This document shows positions 1-10,269 of a stretch of DNA of 64,000 nucleotides, in pieces. The position numbers and the translations under genes were made by a program. The notes below the pieces were generated by a model. That model did not search any database. It saw nothing but the letters and a program-made list of their open reading frames with translations, and was not told the origin of the DNA. Location of the stretch: contig NC_063275.1 of the NCBI RefSeq assembly GCF_910591885.1, forward strand, positions 21,626,501 through 21,690,500. The letters run 5' to 3'. The DNA comes from Bombus terrestris. Its lineage: Eukaryota; Arthropoda; Insecta; Hymenoptera; Apidae. Positions within the stretch are counted from its first letter, which is position 1, and every line of letters begins with the position of its first letter.

Positions 1-560
1 AGGGACCATTCTCCATCTTTCTTCCTCCTTTTTGGCGCAATGTCACAGCAAGGCATGCATTCGCCGCATATAATTGTCCGCGGCACGCATTGTCTCGTTC
101 CATCGAGCACTGTCCTTCTTCTACGTCTCGTATTCGCCTCAGATTCTGCCACGGGCTGCGAACTCGTTGCGGAGAATGGCCGCTGAAGCTCATGGTATTT
201 TCGGCCTCTCTATTTATACCGACCAACTGTCAGTGCTCGGGCTCGTAGGTGCCACAGGGTTCGGGTCAGAGGACACACCCCAGGGAAAAAGAAAAAAATG
301 AACAAAAGGACCACGGCGTGCCGGCGTCTTCGTTAGCCGCCGCTGTCGGCTCGTATAAACATTCGACCGGCGAACTTGATGAACTACTTGCACGAGCGGA
401 ATTAATTGACCGAACCCGCTCTGCCTCCTGGGCGCCACCGTGGAACGCGCCGCACTTTTGTTCCTTTGATTGCCTCACCGTTCGTTCAGGGGCGAACAGT
501 TCCTCTTCTTTCCTGACCACTCGCAAAATCAACTTTCGGAAGAATTTTCTGGTACAGTTG
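1..560. other. GC-richer island with TATA-like sites, no gene recognised
   Basis: This block is visibly richer in G+C and CpG than the AT-rich DNA after it. Several overlapping open frames exist on both strands, but none reads like a known protein; their overlap is what GC-richer DNA produces by chance. TATTTATA at 211-218 precedes an initiator-like TCAGT at 230-234, and TATAAA lies at 354-359. The first pair is only about 21 bases apart, closer than usual for a TATA promoter, so it is weak evidence. The block could be a regulatory island, or an untranslated exon whose context lies outside the window. Confidence 0.3.
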
Positions 561-875
561 ATTTAGAAATACATACGCAGTGTTCTTCGCAGAGCTAAGT
601 TGATACATTCGCTGCTATTAACGCATGATTTACGTCGGTGCAGTTATCTAATAATAAGTAAGTTTATGATCACAGTGAACGCGGTTCCTAACGAATAAAA
701 CGACTGAAGCGCATATATTCATAAATACACTACGGATATTTATGCACTTATGGGAAATTCAAATACGTAAACATGTACAGAACGCACATAATATATTATA
801 AGTGTATAACATACATATCAAACAAAGCACGTGTTAAATACAAGTTAGATGTACAACTCTCGAGAGGATGGATGA
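561..875. other. AT-rich spacer, nothing recognised
   Basis: AT-rich sequence with stops in all frames. No RNA gene, repeat or mobile element was recognised. Confidence 0.5.
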
Positions 876-1196
876 ATTATTATTAAGGGTAGAGTAAATC
901 CTTGCATCGATATCCAAGTCGTTTCTTCGAATACGGACGACGAGGAACAATTTCTAGAATATTTGACGAGGATAAATTTTGAATGGCAAAGAGTGATCTT
1001 CGAAGATCAACGTGTTACAGAAGAATTTAATGAATTCGTCTCGGAATGGGCTACGTACCTGCCTAACGAGAACGTATATATAGCTTCATTAAAAAATACA
1101 AAGATTATCTTGAGATCTCCGAGGCACTGTTCCCTAGACAAAATTTTTCTTCGCCATAAAACGTCCCGTGTAAAATTTCACAACCACGGAGGCTAA
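876..1196 (+). CDS. Candidate exon or decayed coding fragment, unrecognised
   Basis: One frame is open from just after a TGA at 873-875 to the TAA at 1194-1196, about 106 codons, in locally AT-rich DNA. There is no ATG near its beginning, so if real it is an internal or terminal exon, or a broken gene. The first two thirds read like a soluble acidic protein, with an EEQFLEYL stretch, an NFEWQRVIFEDQ stretch and EEFNEFVSEWATYLPNE. The last 25 residues are basic and look less coding-like. A possible 3' splice site (CCAAG) precedes the acidic part near 915. I recognise no family. Open frames of this length also occur by chance in a 64-kb window, so confidence is low. Confidence 0.2.
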   Translation: MIIKGRVNPCIDIQVVSSNTDDEEQFLEYLTRINFEWQRVIFEDQRVTEEFNEFVSEWATYLPNENVYIASLKNTKIILRSPRHCSLDKIFLRHKTSRVKFHNHGG

Positions 1197-1199
1197 CTT

Positions 1200-2250
1200 T
1201 CCTACAACGAGTCGATCTCAAGCTGCTCCGTGTTCTTCGAACGCTAGAATCAGCGATGAACGAGGAGTTGCCCTTTTTTTCCTAATGATATGTTAATAAC
1301 TGCAACTTGAAATTTTTCGATTACAGTGAAAAGTGTTGGCAACTGCTTTCCTTGGCGGAAAGGCCGACTATTGTTGGTTGGTAGACCTGCCAGCGGAACG
1401 CTTATTACTCGTTTCAGCAAATGCGTCTCTAGGAATAACCTTAATGGTATAGCGTGTGTACGCGCGTGAAGAATCTCGATACTTTATGGCAGTGATTATC
1501 GTTTAGCCGTCCCCGTCGCGGCCAAATCGCACTACCGGCTGCGAGTCGCCTCTTATTTTCGTCATTAAGCTGTGACTAATATGCCATATTACCGTGACAA
1601 AACTGGCCAACAGCCGACAGTGTTCTGTCGGTCCGTCGCCACCGACTCGGGTGACGCTGGAAAAACTCTCGTTACACGGCCAATGACGAATTCGGGGTGC
1701 GAACATCTTCATGGTACATTGCCTCACGCGAACATTCTCTGCTTCACCGAGAAGCTCTCTAACAGAGAGAGCCCTTGGTTCTCTCATCGTGGACATTTGT
1801 ATGTCGCATGACTAGAATCAAGCGGATACTGGCTCTCTGAGCCGATACGTTGACACGTTGTGTACGGAAGACAGATATCTTCGTCTTGGTATAGTCAAAC
1901 GTCGTTTCTTTACGAAATAGAATACTTAAAAGAGATACTCAATCTCTGAAAGTAATATGTTACGCCTTTTCATACCTAAAAGAGATATTCACTGATATAT
2001 CGTTTATTATATTTTGTCATATTTCACAGACAAAGTATACGTCCGCGCCTAAATTTTTTATTATTCGAAACTTTTTAGAAATATGAATAGATTTTGAGGT
2101 GCTTGTTAATATCTCTACTATATTATAAGATCGTTTTTTAAATCAGATTTCTAAATATTTTTCGAATAGGGATACAGATTCGGAAATTTAAGAGCGAAAT
2201 TACTTTTTGACATACGATGTCGTGTAATGTTTCACGAAGACACGTGAGTG
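1200..2250. other. Non-coding DNA with a GC-richer island at about 1490-1800
   Basis: The stretch around 1340-1440 and 1490-1800 is GC- and CpG-richer than its flanks. Two overlapping opposite open frames of 79 and 97 codons sit in it and look like shadows of base composition. A small perfect hairpin (CTTTCC, loop TTGGC, GGAAAG) lies near 1347. The rest, from 1810 on, is AT-rich spacer. Possibly a conserved non-coding element; no gene evidence. Confidence 0.35.
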
Positions 2251-2251
2251 T

Positions 2252-2280
2252 TTATCCAGTTTATAGACTAAACTGGATAA
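2252..2280. repeat. Perfect 12-bp inverted repeat (hairpin)
   Basis: TTATCCAGTTTA at 2252-2263 is the exact reverse complement of TAAACTGGATAA at 2269-2280, with a 5-base loop. A second hairpin begins immediately at its 3' end. Confidence 0.85.
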
Positions 2281-2306
2281 TTCCAATTTTTGAAACTTTT
2301 GGAATT
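2279..2306. repeat. Second adjacent inverted repeat, 8-bp arms
   Basis: AATTCCAA at 2279-2286 and TTGGAATT at 2299-2306 are perfect inverse complements around a 12-base loop. The first two bases overlap the last two of the preceding hairpin, making a head-to-tail pair. Confidence 0.7.
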
Positions 2307-2599
2307 GTAATAACAAAGTACTCGATGGACTTTCGTTCCATTTGTATAATTTCGTCAAGTTTCTCTGCTCTTTCTTTCGTGTAGTTGACTGATGTAGGCA
2401 ATAAGCGGATTAATTTTCAAATACGTACACACACGAAACAATACACACTTGAAAATGCTCAAGTATACCTGAAAGATGCAACTCTGATACAAAATATGCT
2501 TGAACGTTTCATGTTTCTTTTTCGCAGGAAATTACTATCTTCGCTATCCTTAATCTACAAAAAAATATATCTTTTCCCGAGTAAAAGAAAAATCTAAGG

Positions 2600-3560
2600 A
2601 AAGTGCGAGATAACAAAACCAAGCACCGATAATAATCATCTATACGCTGGTGAACGGGTTGGCCACCATTTTTCTTTCCGCAACGAGAACATACAGGTTT
2701 AACGAGGCGCCGAACGCGATGAAGAGGACTAATATAAACGATCCGAGAAAATAGAGGCCGATCAAGCCAACGACTCGTGATTGAATCTAGTGAGCTGTAC
2801 GCAAGAACAGCGTCATTTTCCAACCAAGTGAAATAACAAAATGAGCAGAAGGAGGAAGAGGAGGACGAGGACGCAGCGAGCGAGGCGATGACTGCACGTG
2901 CTTGCGCTTCGGTAGCAAATGAGTTCTCGTCATCGTTGATTTGATGAAGTCGAAGGAACGATGGGACGAGGTAACGAGAAAACGAAAACGTTTCCAAGCC
3001 GAGACGGGGCGGTGTAACAACTTCACCTTCTGGAAGTTTCGCTTGGAATAACGGGCACGGATTTCCTTCATGGGAACGGGGATCTCCATCATACGCAAGA
3101 ATGTAAACACGGCAGGAAATCCAGGCAAACGAAGACTAACTAATCATCCAGACTTCCGCCACTTTGCTTCATTTTTCTTTCCGTTCGCCAGTGAATCCGC
3201 TGGTTCCGTTGAAAGCTATGATTTGATAGTAATTGAATTAATTGCCAAGGGCTTCCCGGAGCATATCTTTAAATTAATCATCCAACTCGTTGATTCTCTT
3301 GATGCTCCTATTTGGCTCTCGGGTCTGCCCGTTGGGACGCATGGGGAATCAAGCAACCTTCGACGTAATTTACTTCGGGGGATTCTTCGTGCTTCGGCGG
3401 CTGACAGAGTTTCTTCACGAGTCTTGCTTGTCGATGCGAGCCAAATTAGCGGTAATACGACATGTTGTTCCGTTCTTTCTTTGCCTGTTTTCCTATTTTC
3501 TTGATCTTAGTTGGTGCACGGACCGCATTATCTTTATTATATATTTGAATCAACCGGAGA
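2600..3560. other. GC-richer island, overlapping spurious frames
   Basis: A block of mixed composition with a purine-rich run (GAGGAAGAGGAGGACGAGG type) near 2845-2890. Open frames of 113 and 162 codons on the minus strand and 92 and 144 on the plus strand overlap each other. The serine runs in the minus frame are just the complement of the purine-rich run. No domain is recognisable. Likely non-coding, perhaps regulatory. Confidence 0.3.
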
Positions 3561-4100
3561 ACCAATAATCCATATAATAGGAGTTCACTGATTTTCCCTG
3601 TTATTTATGATCCTTCGTTCGTACAACAGGAGTTCGACTCCAGATAAGTGGATTTAATTGGCAGAGCATCGTTTAATCGAACTTTAACTAAAATTTCATC
3701 CCAACAAACGTAGTTTTGCTATATAATAAGAACGCGTAAAAATGTGTTTGAAAATGTAATTGGTATATCACTGAAGATGTAACTTGTAAAAGTACGAGAA
3801 CATATTATAAAATGGATAAGAAGATGGTTAAAAATATTATTTAAAAAAAATATAGAAAATTCATTAGAAGATTATCAAGAAATTATCAAAAAGTCACTAA
3901 AAGTAGATCGTCAAGAAATTAAGGGAAAATATTAAGAAATTAAAGTTATTAAAGTTATTAAAAAATTAAGTTATTAAAAATAGTCACTAGCGATGTAATG
4001 AAAAATCACATATTGATAAGAATAATCCTGTAGTTGATTTTGGATGGATAGTAGAATCATAATCTTCAATTACGGTAGATGATATTGAATTACATCATTT
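3561..4100. other. AT-rich spacer with low-complexity A-rich stretch
   Basis: Low-complexity DNA between 3840 and 3990, built from short repeats of ATTATCAAGAAATT and AAAGTTATTA words. No gene seen. Confidence 0.5.
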
Positions 4101-4106
4101 CTGGAT

Positions 4107-4318
4107 CGTCAATATCAAATCTCACCAGTCAACAATCGTCGAAATAGAACTTCACAATTCCCTAGAGCGGCCAATATCGAATTTCGCGTTTCGAAGATCA
4201 CCAATATACTATGTTCCGTCACTGCAAAATCATTGACATCGAATTTCATGACCCTGTAGTCATTGGGTTCAATTTCATGATCCTGGGTCGTTAATATCGA
4301 ATTCTACAGTTCAATGAG
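4107..4318. repeat. Decayed minisatellite, about 30-bp unit
   Basis: Six or seven diverged copies of a unit resembling TCGTCAATATCGAATTTCA follow one another, starting near 4107, 4134, 4168, 4198, 4232, 4258 and 4287. The most conserved part is (C/T)AATATCGAATT. Spacing is about 27-34 bases. This looks like an old tandem array that has drifted. Confidence 0.6.
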
Positions 4319-4319
4319 C

Positions 4320-6610
4320 CGTTCAATAAACCTTACGAAGAATTATTGAATTATCTTACATTATCTCAGAATTATTCGGATTAAATTCGAAGTCTCCCTT
4401 TCAATGTTATTAACATTAAAGATGTTAATCATTAGTTTATACTGTAATTTGAGTTTCATTGAAACTATCACAAATAAATATTCTTTAAAATTTTACTCTT
4501 ATCCTCGTTAATGTTCATTCGACTTTAAATAATTTCAATCACTTTGTTAACATGAACCTGTTTCGATTGATTTAGAACATGCTGTAGAGTTCCGAATAAT
4601 GTTAACGTATTTTCAACTGTTTCTTAACTTTTCTAACTTGAAAAACACAATAATTGTTAAATTATCTAATTCTACTTCCAATTTTACACTTGCTATTATT
4701 GGTCCCCAATATATAAACGCGTGTATTTTTTTTAATCTTTGTGTTCATATTTTATAATAATAATAGCTTCATTATGTCGGAATTATAATTAAATGAAAAT
4801 TAATATCCGCTCGAACAATATGCAATTGAACTCAAACAACTTGAATTCAAGTAACTTGATTAATTTGAACGAAATGTTTCAAAATACAATTCGAAATAAG
4901 ATATCTCCAAGCGAATATTTCAACAACATGACAGAATATTGCGTAAACGTTGTTTTGGTATAATTGAACATAGAAACACCAGCTGAAGAAAATAAAAACA
5001 TTCTACAATTTGTAACTTTTAATTGACTAATATCAACTATTTTCTTTCATTCGTATTTTCCTCCCAGAAAGAGGTGTTGCTAAAATTAATAGAACAACGA
5101 GATCAAAGTAATTCTTCATATCTGTCGGTTATTCACCTCGTGGCTTTCGCGTTCTTCTTTCTCTCAACCAAATTGCACTCCCCTCATACCAATCAGTCCG
5201 CGAGTCCCTGAGATGCTAATCACTCGACAGAGATCGGAGTTCGTAAAAGCGTTTCGCAGGCGTGCCAGCGACGTTCCCGCAAGTATGTCAGCTTCGTTCA
5301 AGAATATAGAATCGTGTTTAAAAGGGAAACAAAGGATTGCCTGCTTTGATGTCGAAATGTATCTTCGATTCTGTAATTTCCTGGTTAAAAATAGTTTCAG
5401 GCGATCCATTCTCACGGGAAGCAATTATATTCGCATTTATCACATTTCACGAGTGTTTCTCTAATTAACATGTTCCCTGTATAGTAGATATGGTAATAGC
5501 AAGTGCCTTCAGTGTGCCATAATAAATGAAATAAGACGAGTAGAATCTTTTTAAATTACAAAACATGATTTAAATGATATTGGGTTATATGGAGGAAAGC
5601 TTTTTCAATTAAATATATAAAATAGCACTTTATGTATTTGTAATAATAGTAGAATTTTTTTTATAAGTAAATAATATAAAATGAATCCAGATAATATTGG
5701 AAGAACAATTTTATAGAAATATTGTTTATGGAATATATTTTATAAATAGTTCCTTAACATCATATGAAAATCTCTACATTATATTTACATACAGAATCCC
5801 TGTAATACTGTGACTCTATTCTCTTATCATAGAAATAAGTAAAATTAAAATGCAAGTAATTTAAAGCAATGATTTTACTAACGTAACGCCTGGTTTTGTA
5901 TTTGAATTTTATCAGAAAGTCAAAATAATAAAGAGTTGTACATGGTTTATAAATAACCGGAACAAAAATAAGCAAAGAATGCACTACAGTATTCTACAAA
6001 ATATTTCTCCGTTAACAGAGCTACCCAGTGTTCCTACATGTATCAAGCAGAGTTATCTTTATCTCCTTTCCTTCAGAAATACGTCTGCATACCAATACAT
6101 CAAAATTACCCTATATTTATTCCCTTCAACGTCATCCGCGACGTGGCACAACGCTTTTCCTAGAGACGTTGCGAACGACACTGTCGAAAATCTCTGGCAT
6201 GTTGCCTAGACGTCGACACACCAGCTTACGAAGAATTATCTAACTCGATTTACGCTGATTTACGTTGCGTAATTTTTACAATGCGAACAGAGACATATCT
6301 AACTACAAGACATAGAGTGTTGGTAAAATTCATCTGCAATTTTATACGACACCATGAAAGATAGCTTATTGTACCATCGTCCACGTTATAAAATTATAAG
6401 TGGGAACAAAGCTATGTACACAATATGTCATTTTATTTGCCTCAGTATTTGCTTAATATATTGGGAAATCTTATTATTTCTTTCCCTCAGTTTTGTGATC
6501 AATTTTTAAACTATCACCTCTAACGTTTAACATATCTGTTTTAGAAATGGTCCAATGCCCAAACTTAAAAATTACTAAGTATCTCTTGTTGATAGGAAAT
6601 TGATTAATTG
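4320..6610. other. Mostly AT-rich spacer
   Basis: Spacer with stops in all frames apart from short chance frames. A slightly GC-richer patch at 5180-5460 holds an 83-codon plus frame beginning at 5213; it has no recognisable domain and its coding status is unsupported. Another small patch lies at about 6120-6240. Confidence 0.45.
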
Positions 6611-6615
6611 GCATC

Positions 6616-6706
6616 TTTATATACAGATTTCTATTGTATAACAGATTCATTTGTAAACAAATCACGTAGAAGACTCTCTGTTATACAATAGAAATCTGTA
6701 TATAAA
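6616..6706. repeat. Perfect 30-bp inverted repeat with 31-base loop
   Basis: The arm at 6616-6645 (starts TTTATATACAGATTTC, ends TATAACAGA) is the exact reverse complement of 6677-6706. The bases just outside and inside the arms do not pair. The arms are AT-rich. A perfect 30-bp match implies recent origin or maintenance. It could be a template-switch inversion, a tiny foldback element, or a transcribed hairpin; no open frame overlaps it. Confidence 0.95.
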
Positions 6707-6709
6707 AGT

Positions 6710-7430
6710 GCTTTCATTTCTATATGAGAACTATTAAAAGAGAAGGAAAATATCTTTTAGAGAACGATGAAAGCAAGAGTATTCATTTTTCTCATACTCG
6801 CAACATTCAACCGCTGACGTAAAATTACACGTTCTTGTAAGTTGTAGCGAGTTATCGTTACGGTAGAAAAGAAAAGTTACGACATATTTACCACATATAT
6901 TAAGATTGCAGGAAGATGTATAGCAGCAGTTTAACCTATGAAGGATCATAAAAATCTCATTCCAGGATTCGTAGTTGAATAGATCCTTTTTCTTTACTTC
7001 AAATACAAGATATAATTATCAAGAAATTACAAGTTGCGAATGTGTTCATCGTAGCATACGGTGCTTCCATTCGTCAAAAGAATCTCCTCTTCCCAACATA
7101 TCGTACTATTTCAAATTTACGCTAAAATATTTGTTGAAACGTCATTCTGTTCATTGAAATAAGAGCAAGACCGAGACATGAAAATTGTGTAAAATAGAAA
7201 ATGTTCAAATAATATATCAAAAAATACGATTTCGTATTCCAGTAGTTCAATTTTCATATTTATTAAAGCACCAAATGTTTTTTCATTCATCGAGAAGAGT
7301 ATGAATTTGCAACATAAAAATACAAAGATCATCGTAGTGTTAACTGAAGTTAATCTTTATATGAAGAGCACCTAAATAATACTAGTCGAACAATATCGTC
7401 GACCAGTCCAGGAAATACGACTTTATATTC
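6710..7430. other. AT-rich spacer, nothing recognised
   Basis: Only short chance frames on both strands. No RNA gene or repeat recognised. Confidence 0.5.
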
Positions 7431-7439
7431 CAATTAGCG

Positions 7440-8000
7440 AGAGTGTTCCCTTTTCCCTCTTTCTATCTCTTTCTCCGTGCACGAGGCGAAAGTCAACGAT
7501 TTCTGGCGTTTCATTTGTCCAGGCTGACAGTGGAAAATCGTTGATTCTCTTGGATCTATGAAGAGATCTATAACGTCGGACGTGTCCCGCTCTCGGTTGA
7601 CATTCTAATGCAGCACAGATAAATTGGATTGACATCTCGGATAGGCGGGATTGGCCTGGCTCCAGCGTCGAATACCTTGATTAATATACCGGTAATTAGT
7701 TAGCGGTGCAACCGCGAGTTACAGATATTATTATGCTAATTACGCCGGCGACGTTGAGTAATAGACTGCACGTGAAGCAACGAACGAGAGGCGAGCGGCC
7801 CACGTTTCTGCCATTTGCACGGCCGACGTTCGGTTCAGCGTTCCGAAACGGACCGAGGAAAAAACGACGACCTTGAAGGAAAAAAGAATCGAGGATCGCA
7901 GCGCGAAAGCGAAAGGGTGAACGTTCTTCCCTCAGTTCGTTCCCGATATTCTCGGTGATACCGTTGCTCTCGTTCAGACGTTCTATTGCCAATGGAATTG
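7440..8000. other. GC-richer island, putative regulatory
   Basis: CpG-rich block with TAATTA-type cores near 7692 and 7737, in an otherwise AT-rich neighbourhood. Overlapping minus-strand frames of 99-102 codons are arginine- and serine-rich and look like composition shadows. Confidence 0.3.
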
Positions 8001-8018
8001 ACAATTTTCCTTTCGATA

Positions 8019-8039
8019 TTTTTTTTTTTTTTTTTTTTT
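8019..8039 (+). repeat. Poly(T) tract, 21 bases
   Basis: Uninterrupted run of 21 T at the 3' border of the preceding island. It could be a simple repeat or the A-tail of an old minus-strand retroposed sequence, though no source sequence was recognised beside it. Confidence 0.9.
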
Positions 8040-8265
8040 GTAAATAAAAATATTAAATATCGAAGGAATATAAATAATCGATAGTGAATTCGAATGTCGA
8101 TATTCGGTGGATAACGAGAATTAACCATTTCCAATTGATATTATTGGATCATAAGTTTGGATTAGATTGGTGTCAACTTACGTAATTTTAGAGAGTTTCG
8201 GAGAGAATTTTAATTTGTGTATTCCATATTTTATATGTGACAAATACTATTTTGATGGACATATA

Positions 8266-8320
8266 TTATCATCGTATTACGTATATTGATATACATGTAT
8301 CAATATATTATCATTGTAGT
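8266..8320. repeat. Inverted repeat flanked by a direct repeat
   Basis: TATATTGATA and TATCAATATA (about 8282-8307) form 10-bp perfect arms around TACATG. They are flanked by two near-identical words, TATATTATCATCGTA and TATATTATCATTGTA, about 36 bases apart. Confidence 0.6.
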
Positions 8321-8780
8321 ACAAAATAAAAAAATTGTGGATTATAAAATTTAATACGGTATTCTAAAGTTCATTCTGAAATTGAGTAAATTAATCCCTG
8401 AATTATTGCGAGTGATATACGATTCAGTGACAACAACTGAAAATTAAGAAATAGTTGATTTCGAAGATCTCTATTTATAAAGCAAGAGGAAATTATATCT
8501 TCTTTGGCTAAATCTTTTTTTGGCTAAGTCCTTTTAAAAAAATCCTTGATATCTTCTCCCTGTGTTTTCTACTCAAAAATAAGGATGGGTGGACTGCTTA
8601 CAAGATATCCAAAATCCTGCCCAAAAAATATTCTCCTGCGAACAATGACTTTTTACGTCGAGAAAAGGAATATCTTGCAGCATCCATAAGATTCTTCCGC
8701 CCCAACGAATCAAATGTCCAAGCAATAATACCATCGAAACTGTTCCCAGATTTGTCCCCTAAATACTTTCAAGCTCCTGG
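8321..8780. other. AT-rich spacer
   Basis: No gene or clear repeat, apart from a short duplicated word (CTTTGGCTAAATC / TTTTGGCTAAGTC) near 8502-8530. Confidence 0.5.
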
Positions 8781-9560
8781 AACTTGAGTTGAACCGATGC
8801 AATGGAATCGCATGTTCGCGAGGGCAGTAAGTATTAGGATCAACGAAACAGAACAGGCTATTCCGAGAGGGGAGACAAAAATGACGGTGGCGTTCGAGGG
8901 GACCGCGAGACTCGAACTTCTTACTCGAGTTCCCGCCGCTATTTACGATCAGGGCAACGAGGAGGTCGGCACTGGGAGGAACAACGAGCGAAAACGGCCA
9001 AGCTGGAAGGTAAAAAAGGGAAGGTATAGAAGGTGACGAGGCGCGGGTTCGGATATCGAGGAGAGACACAGCGAAGAAGCGCGAACATCGAACCTTAGAC
9101 TTCGTGAAAAGAGACGAAAGCCGGAGGCACAGAAAGGGAGAAAAGGAAGAAACTCGATAGGGTGAGAGAAGAGGTGTCGTTAAGAGGCAGAGACCGATGA
9201 AAGAGGAGGAGTAGGAAGAGAAGAAGGTGGAGAAGGATGAAGAAGGAGGAGCAAAGAGAACATCGGAGAAGAAGAAAAGGACAAAAAGGCGAAGATGGAC
9301 GCAAGATGAATCGACGATCGATCGAGGAGCAATCGATGAACGGGGTTGCCTCGCTTCACGAAAATCCTCGATCCTGACCGCGAGATCGAATTCCATCGGG
9401 GACAGCTTCGGTGAGATCCAGCGGCCGATCATCGACCACAGGCCCCGGTTGTTTCTTGTCAGTTGCGCTGCCTCTGATCGGATTTCGAGCTTCTTAGAAA
9501 CTTCGCACGAGTATTTTCGCCCTCGCCATCGTCCCTTATACCGAACATCCAAAGGGACGA
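8780..9560. other. GC- and purine-rich island with a long minus-strand open frame
   Basis: The plus strand is strongly purine-rich from about 9060 to 9300 (GGAGGAG, GAAGAAG words). Because purine-rich DNA lacks stops on its complement, a 280-codon minus-strand frame (9552 down to 8710) stays open. Its middle is runs of Ser, Leu, Phe and Pro, as expected from a translated polypyrimidine tract. I see no domain, no convincing signal peptide and no family, so I treat it as a composition artefact. It is still the longest open frame in the window and its coding status is untested. Confidence 0.35.
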
Positions 9561-9569
9561 CGCAAACTT

Positions 9570-9786
9570 AACATTCTCCCTTGTATACCTTCGCTAATGC
9601 AACAATAATTACGCGGTTTTCATCGTGTAATTAATGGGCTTCCGCGTTGAATGCCGGATTCTTCCCATTGTTAAGTCCATCGTGTCGGTAAGTTGAATCG
9701 ACCCACGGCTGCCCGGCCGCTTTCATTAATTCGCTTTTGTCGACGACGCGCCGACTGGACGCGCTCCGTGAAATAGACGCTTTACT
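9570..9786. promoter_or_regulatory. GC-richer island with homeodomain-like cores and a consensus 5' splice site
   Basis: Contains GTAATTAATGGG near 9630 and TTCATTAATTCG near 9724, both homeodomain-type A/T cores in CpG-rich surroundings. TCG|GTAAGT near 9686-9695 is a very good plus-strand 5' splice site. The block may be a regulatory element or the end of an untranslated exon; conservation or RNA data would be needed to tell. Confidence 0.3.
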
Positions 9787-10268
9787 GACTCATTTAGTGG
9801 GCGAAGAGGAAAGAATTCGCGTCGTGGAATGTTAGTTTTGCGATTGTAAGATGTGTTACACTGGTGTTGAAGTTTGGTGTTGCAGGACCGTACGTGGTGT
9901 AAGTTTGTTTAGATATGTGGACCATCAGGCGTTTTCATCTTTCTCTTTTCTTTTTCAAATTCTTTGGTTAATGTATCTTGTACGTTATGCAGATTTCCGA
10001 CGACTCGATGTTCGAGCTGACTCGTTTAGCGGGTGAAGAGGAAGAAAGAGTTTACGCTGTGAAATGTTAGATTTGCGATTGTAGGACGTGCGTAGAGGAA
10101 ATTTGGCGTTGGAGATCTATACGTGATGCAGATTTCGTTTGCTCAGATACTGAGGTGGATCCCGAGGTGTTTGGTTTTTGATATTAACGAGCGTCTTAGT
10201 TACAAAATTCCTGGGTTTCCGTATCTTGTGTGTTATGCAGATTTTTCGCGAAGGTCTCGCTGGATGAT
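9787..10268. repeat. Diverged two-copy tandem duplication, about 232-248 bp unit
   Basis: Copy one starts at 9787 (GACTCATTTAGTGGGCGAAG) and copy two at 10019 (GACTCGTTTAGCGGGTGAAG). Both continue through GGAATGTTAG or GAAATGTTAG, then TTTGCGATTGTA and a G/A-rich stretch. Both contain GTATCTTG, 3-4 bases, then TTATGCAGATTT, at 9973 and 10221. The offset grows from 232 to 248 because of small indels. Identity by eye is about 75-80 percent in the aligned parts. Confidence 0.8.
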
Positions 10269-10269
10269 T

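Noticed and set aside
211..240. Core promoter from TATTTATA plus TCAGT
   Set aside because: Spacing of about 21 bases is too short for a standard TATA-initiator pair and no transcript could be linked.
3628..3700. tRNA-like words (GGAGTTCGACTCC and TTGGCAGAGCATCG)
   Set aside because: They resemble B-box and A-box words but are in the wrong order and no cloverleaf with an acceptor stem can be drawn.
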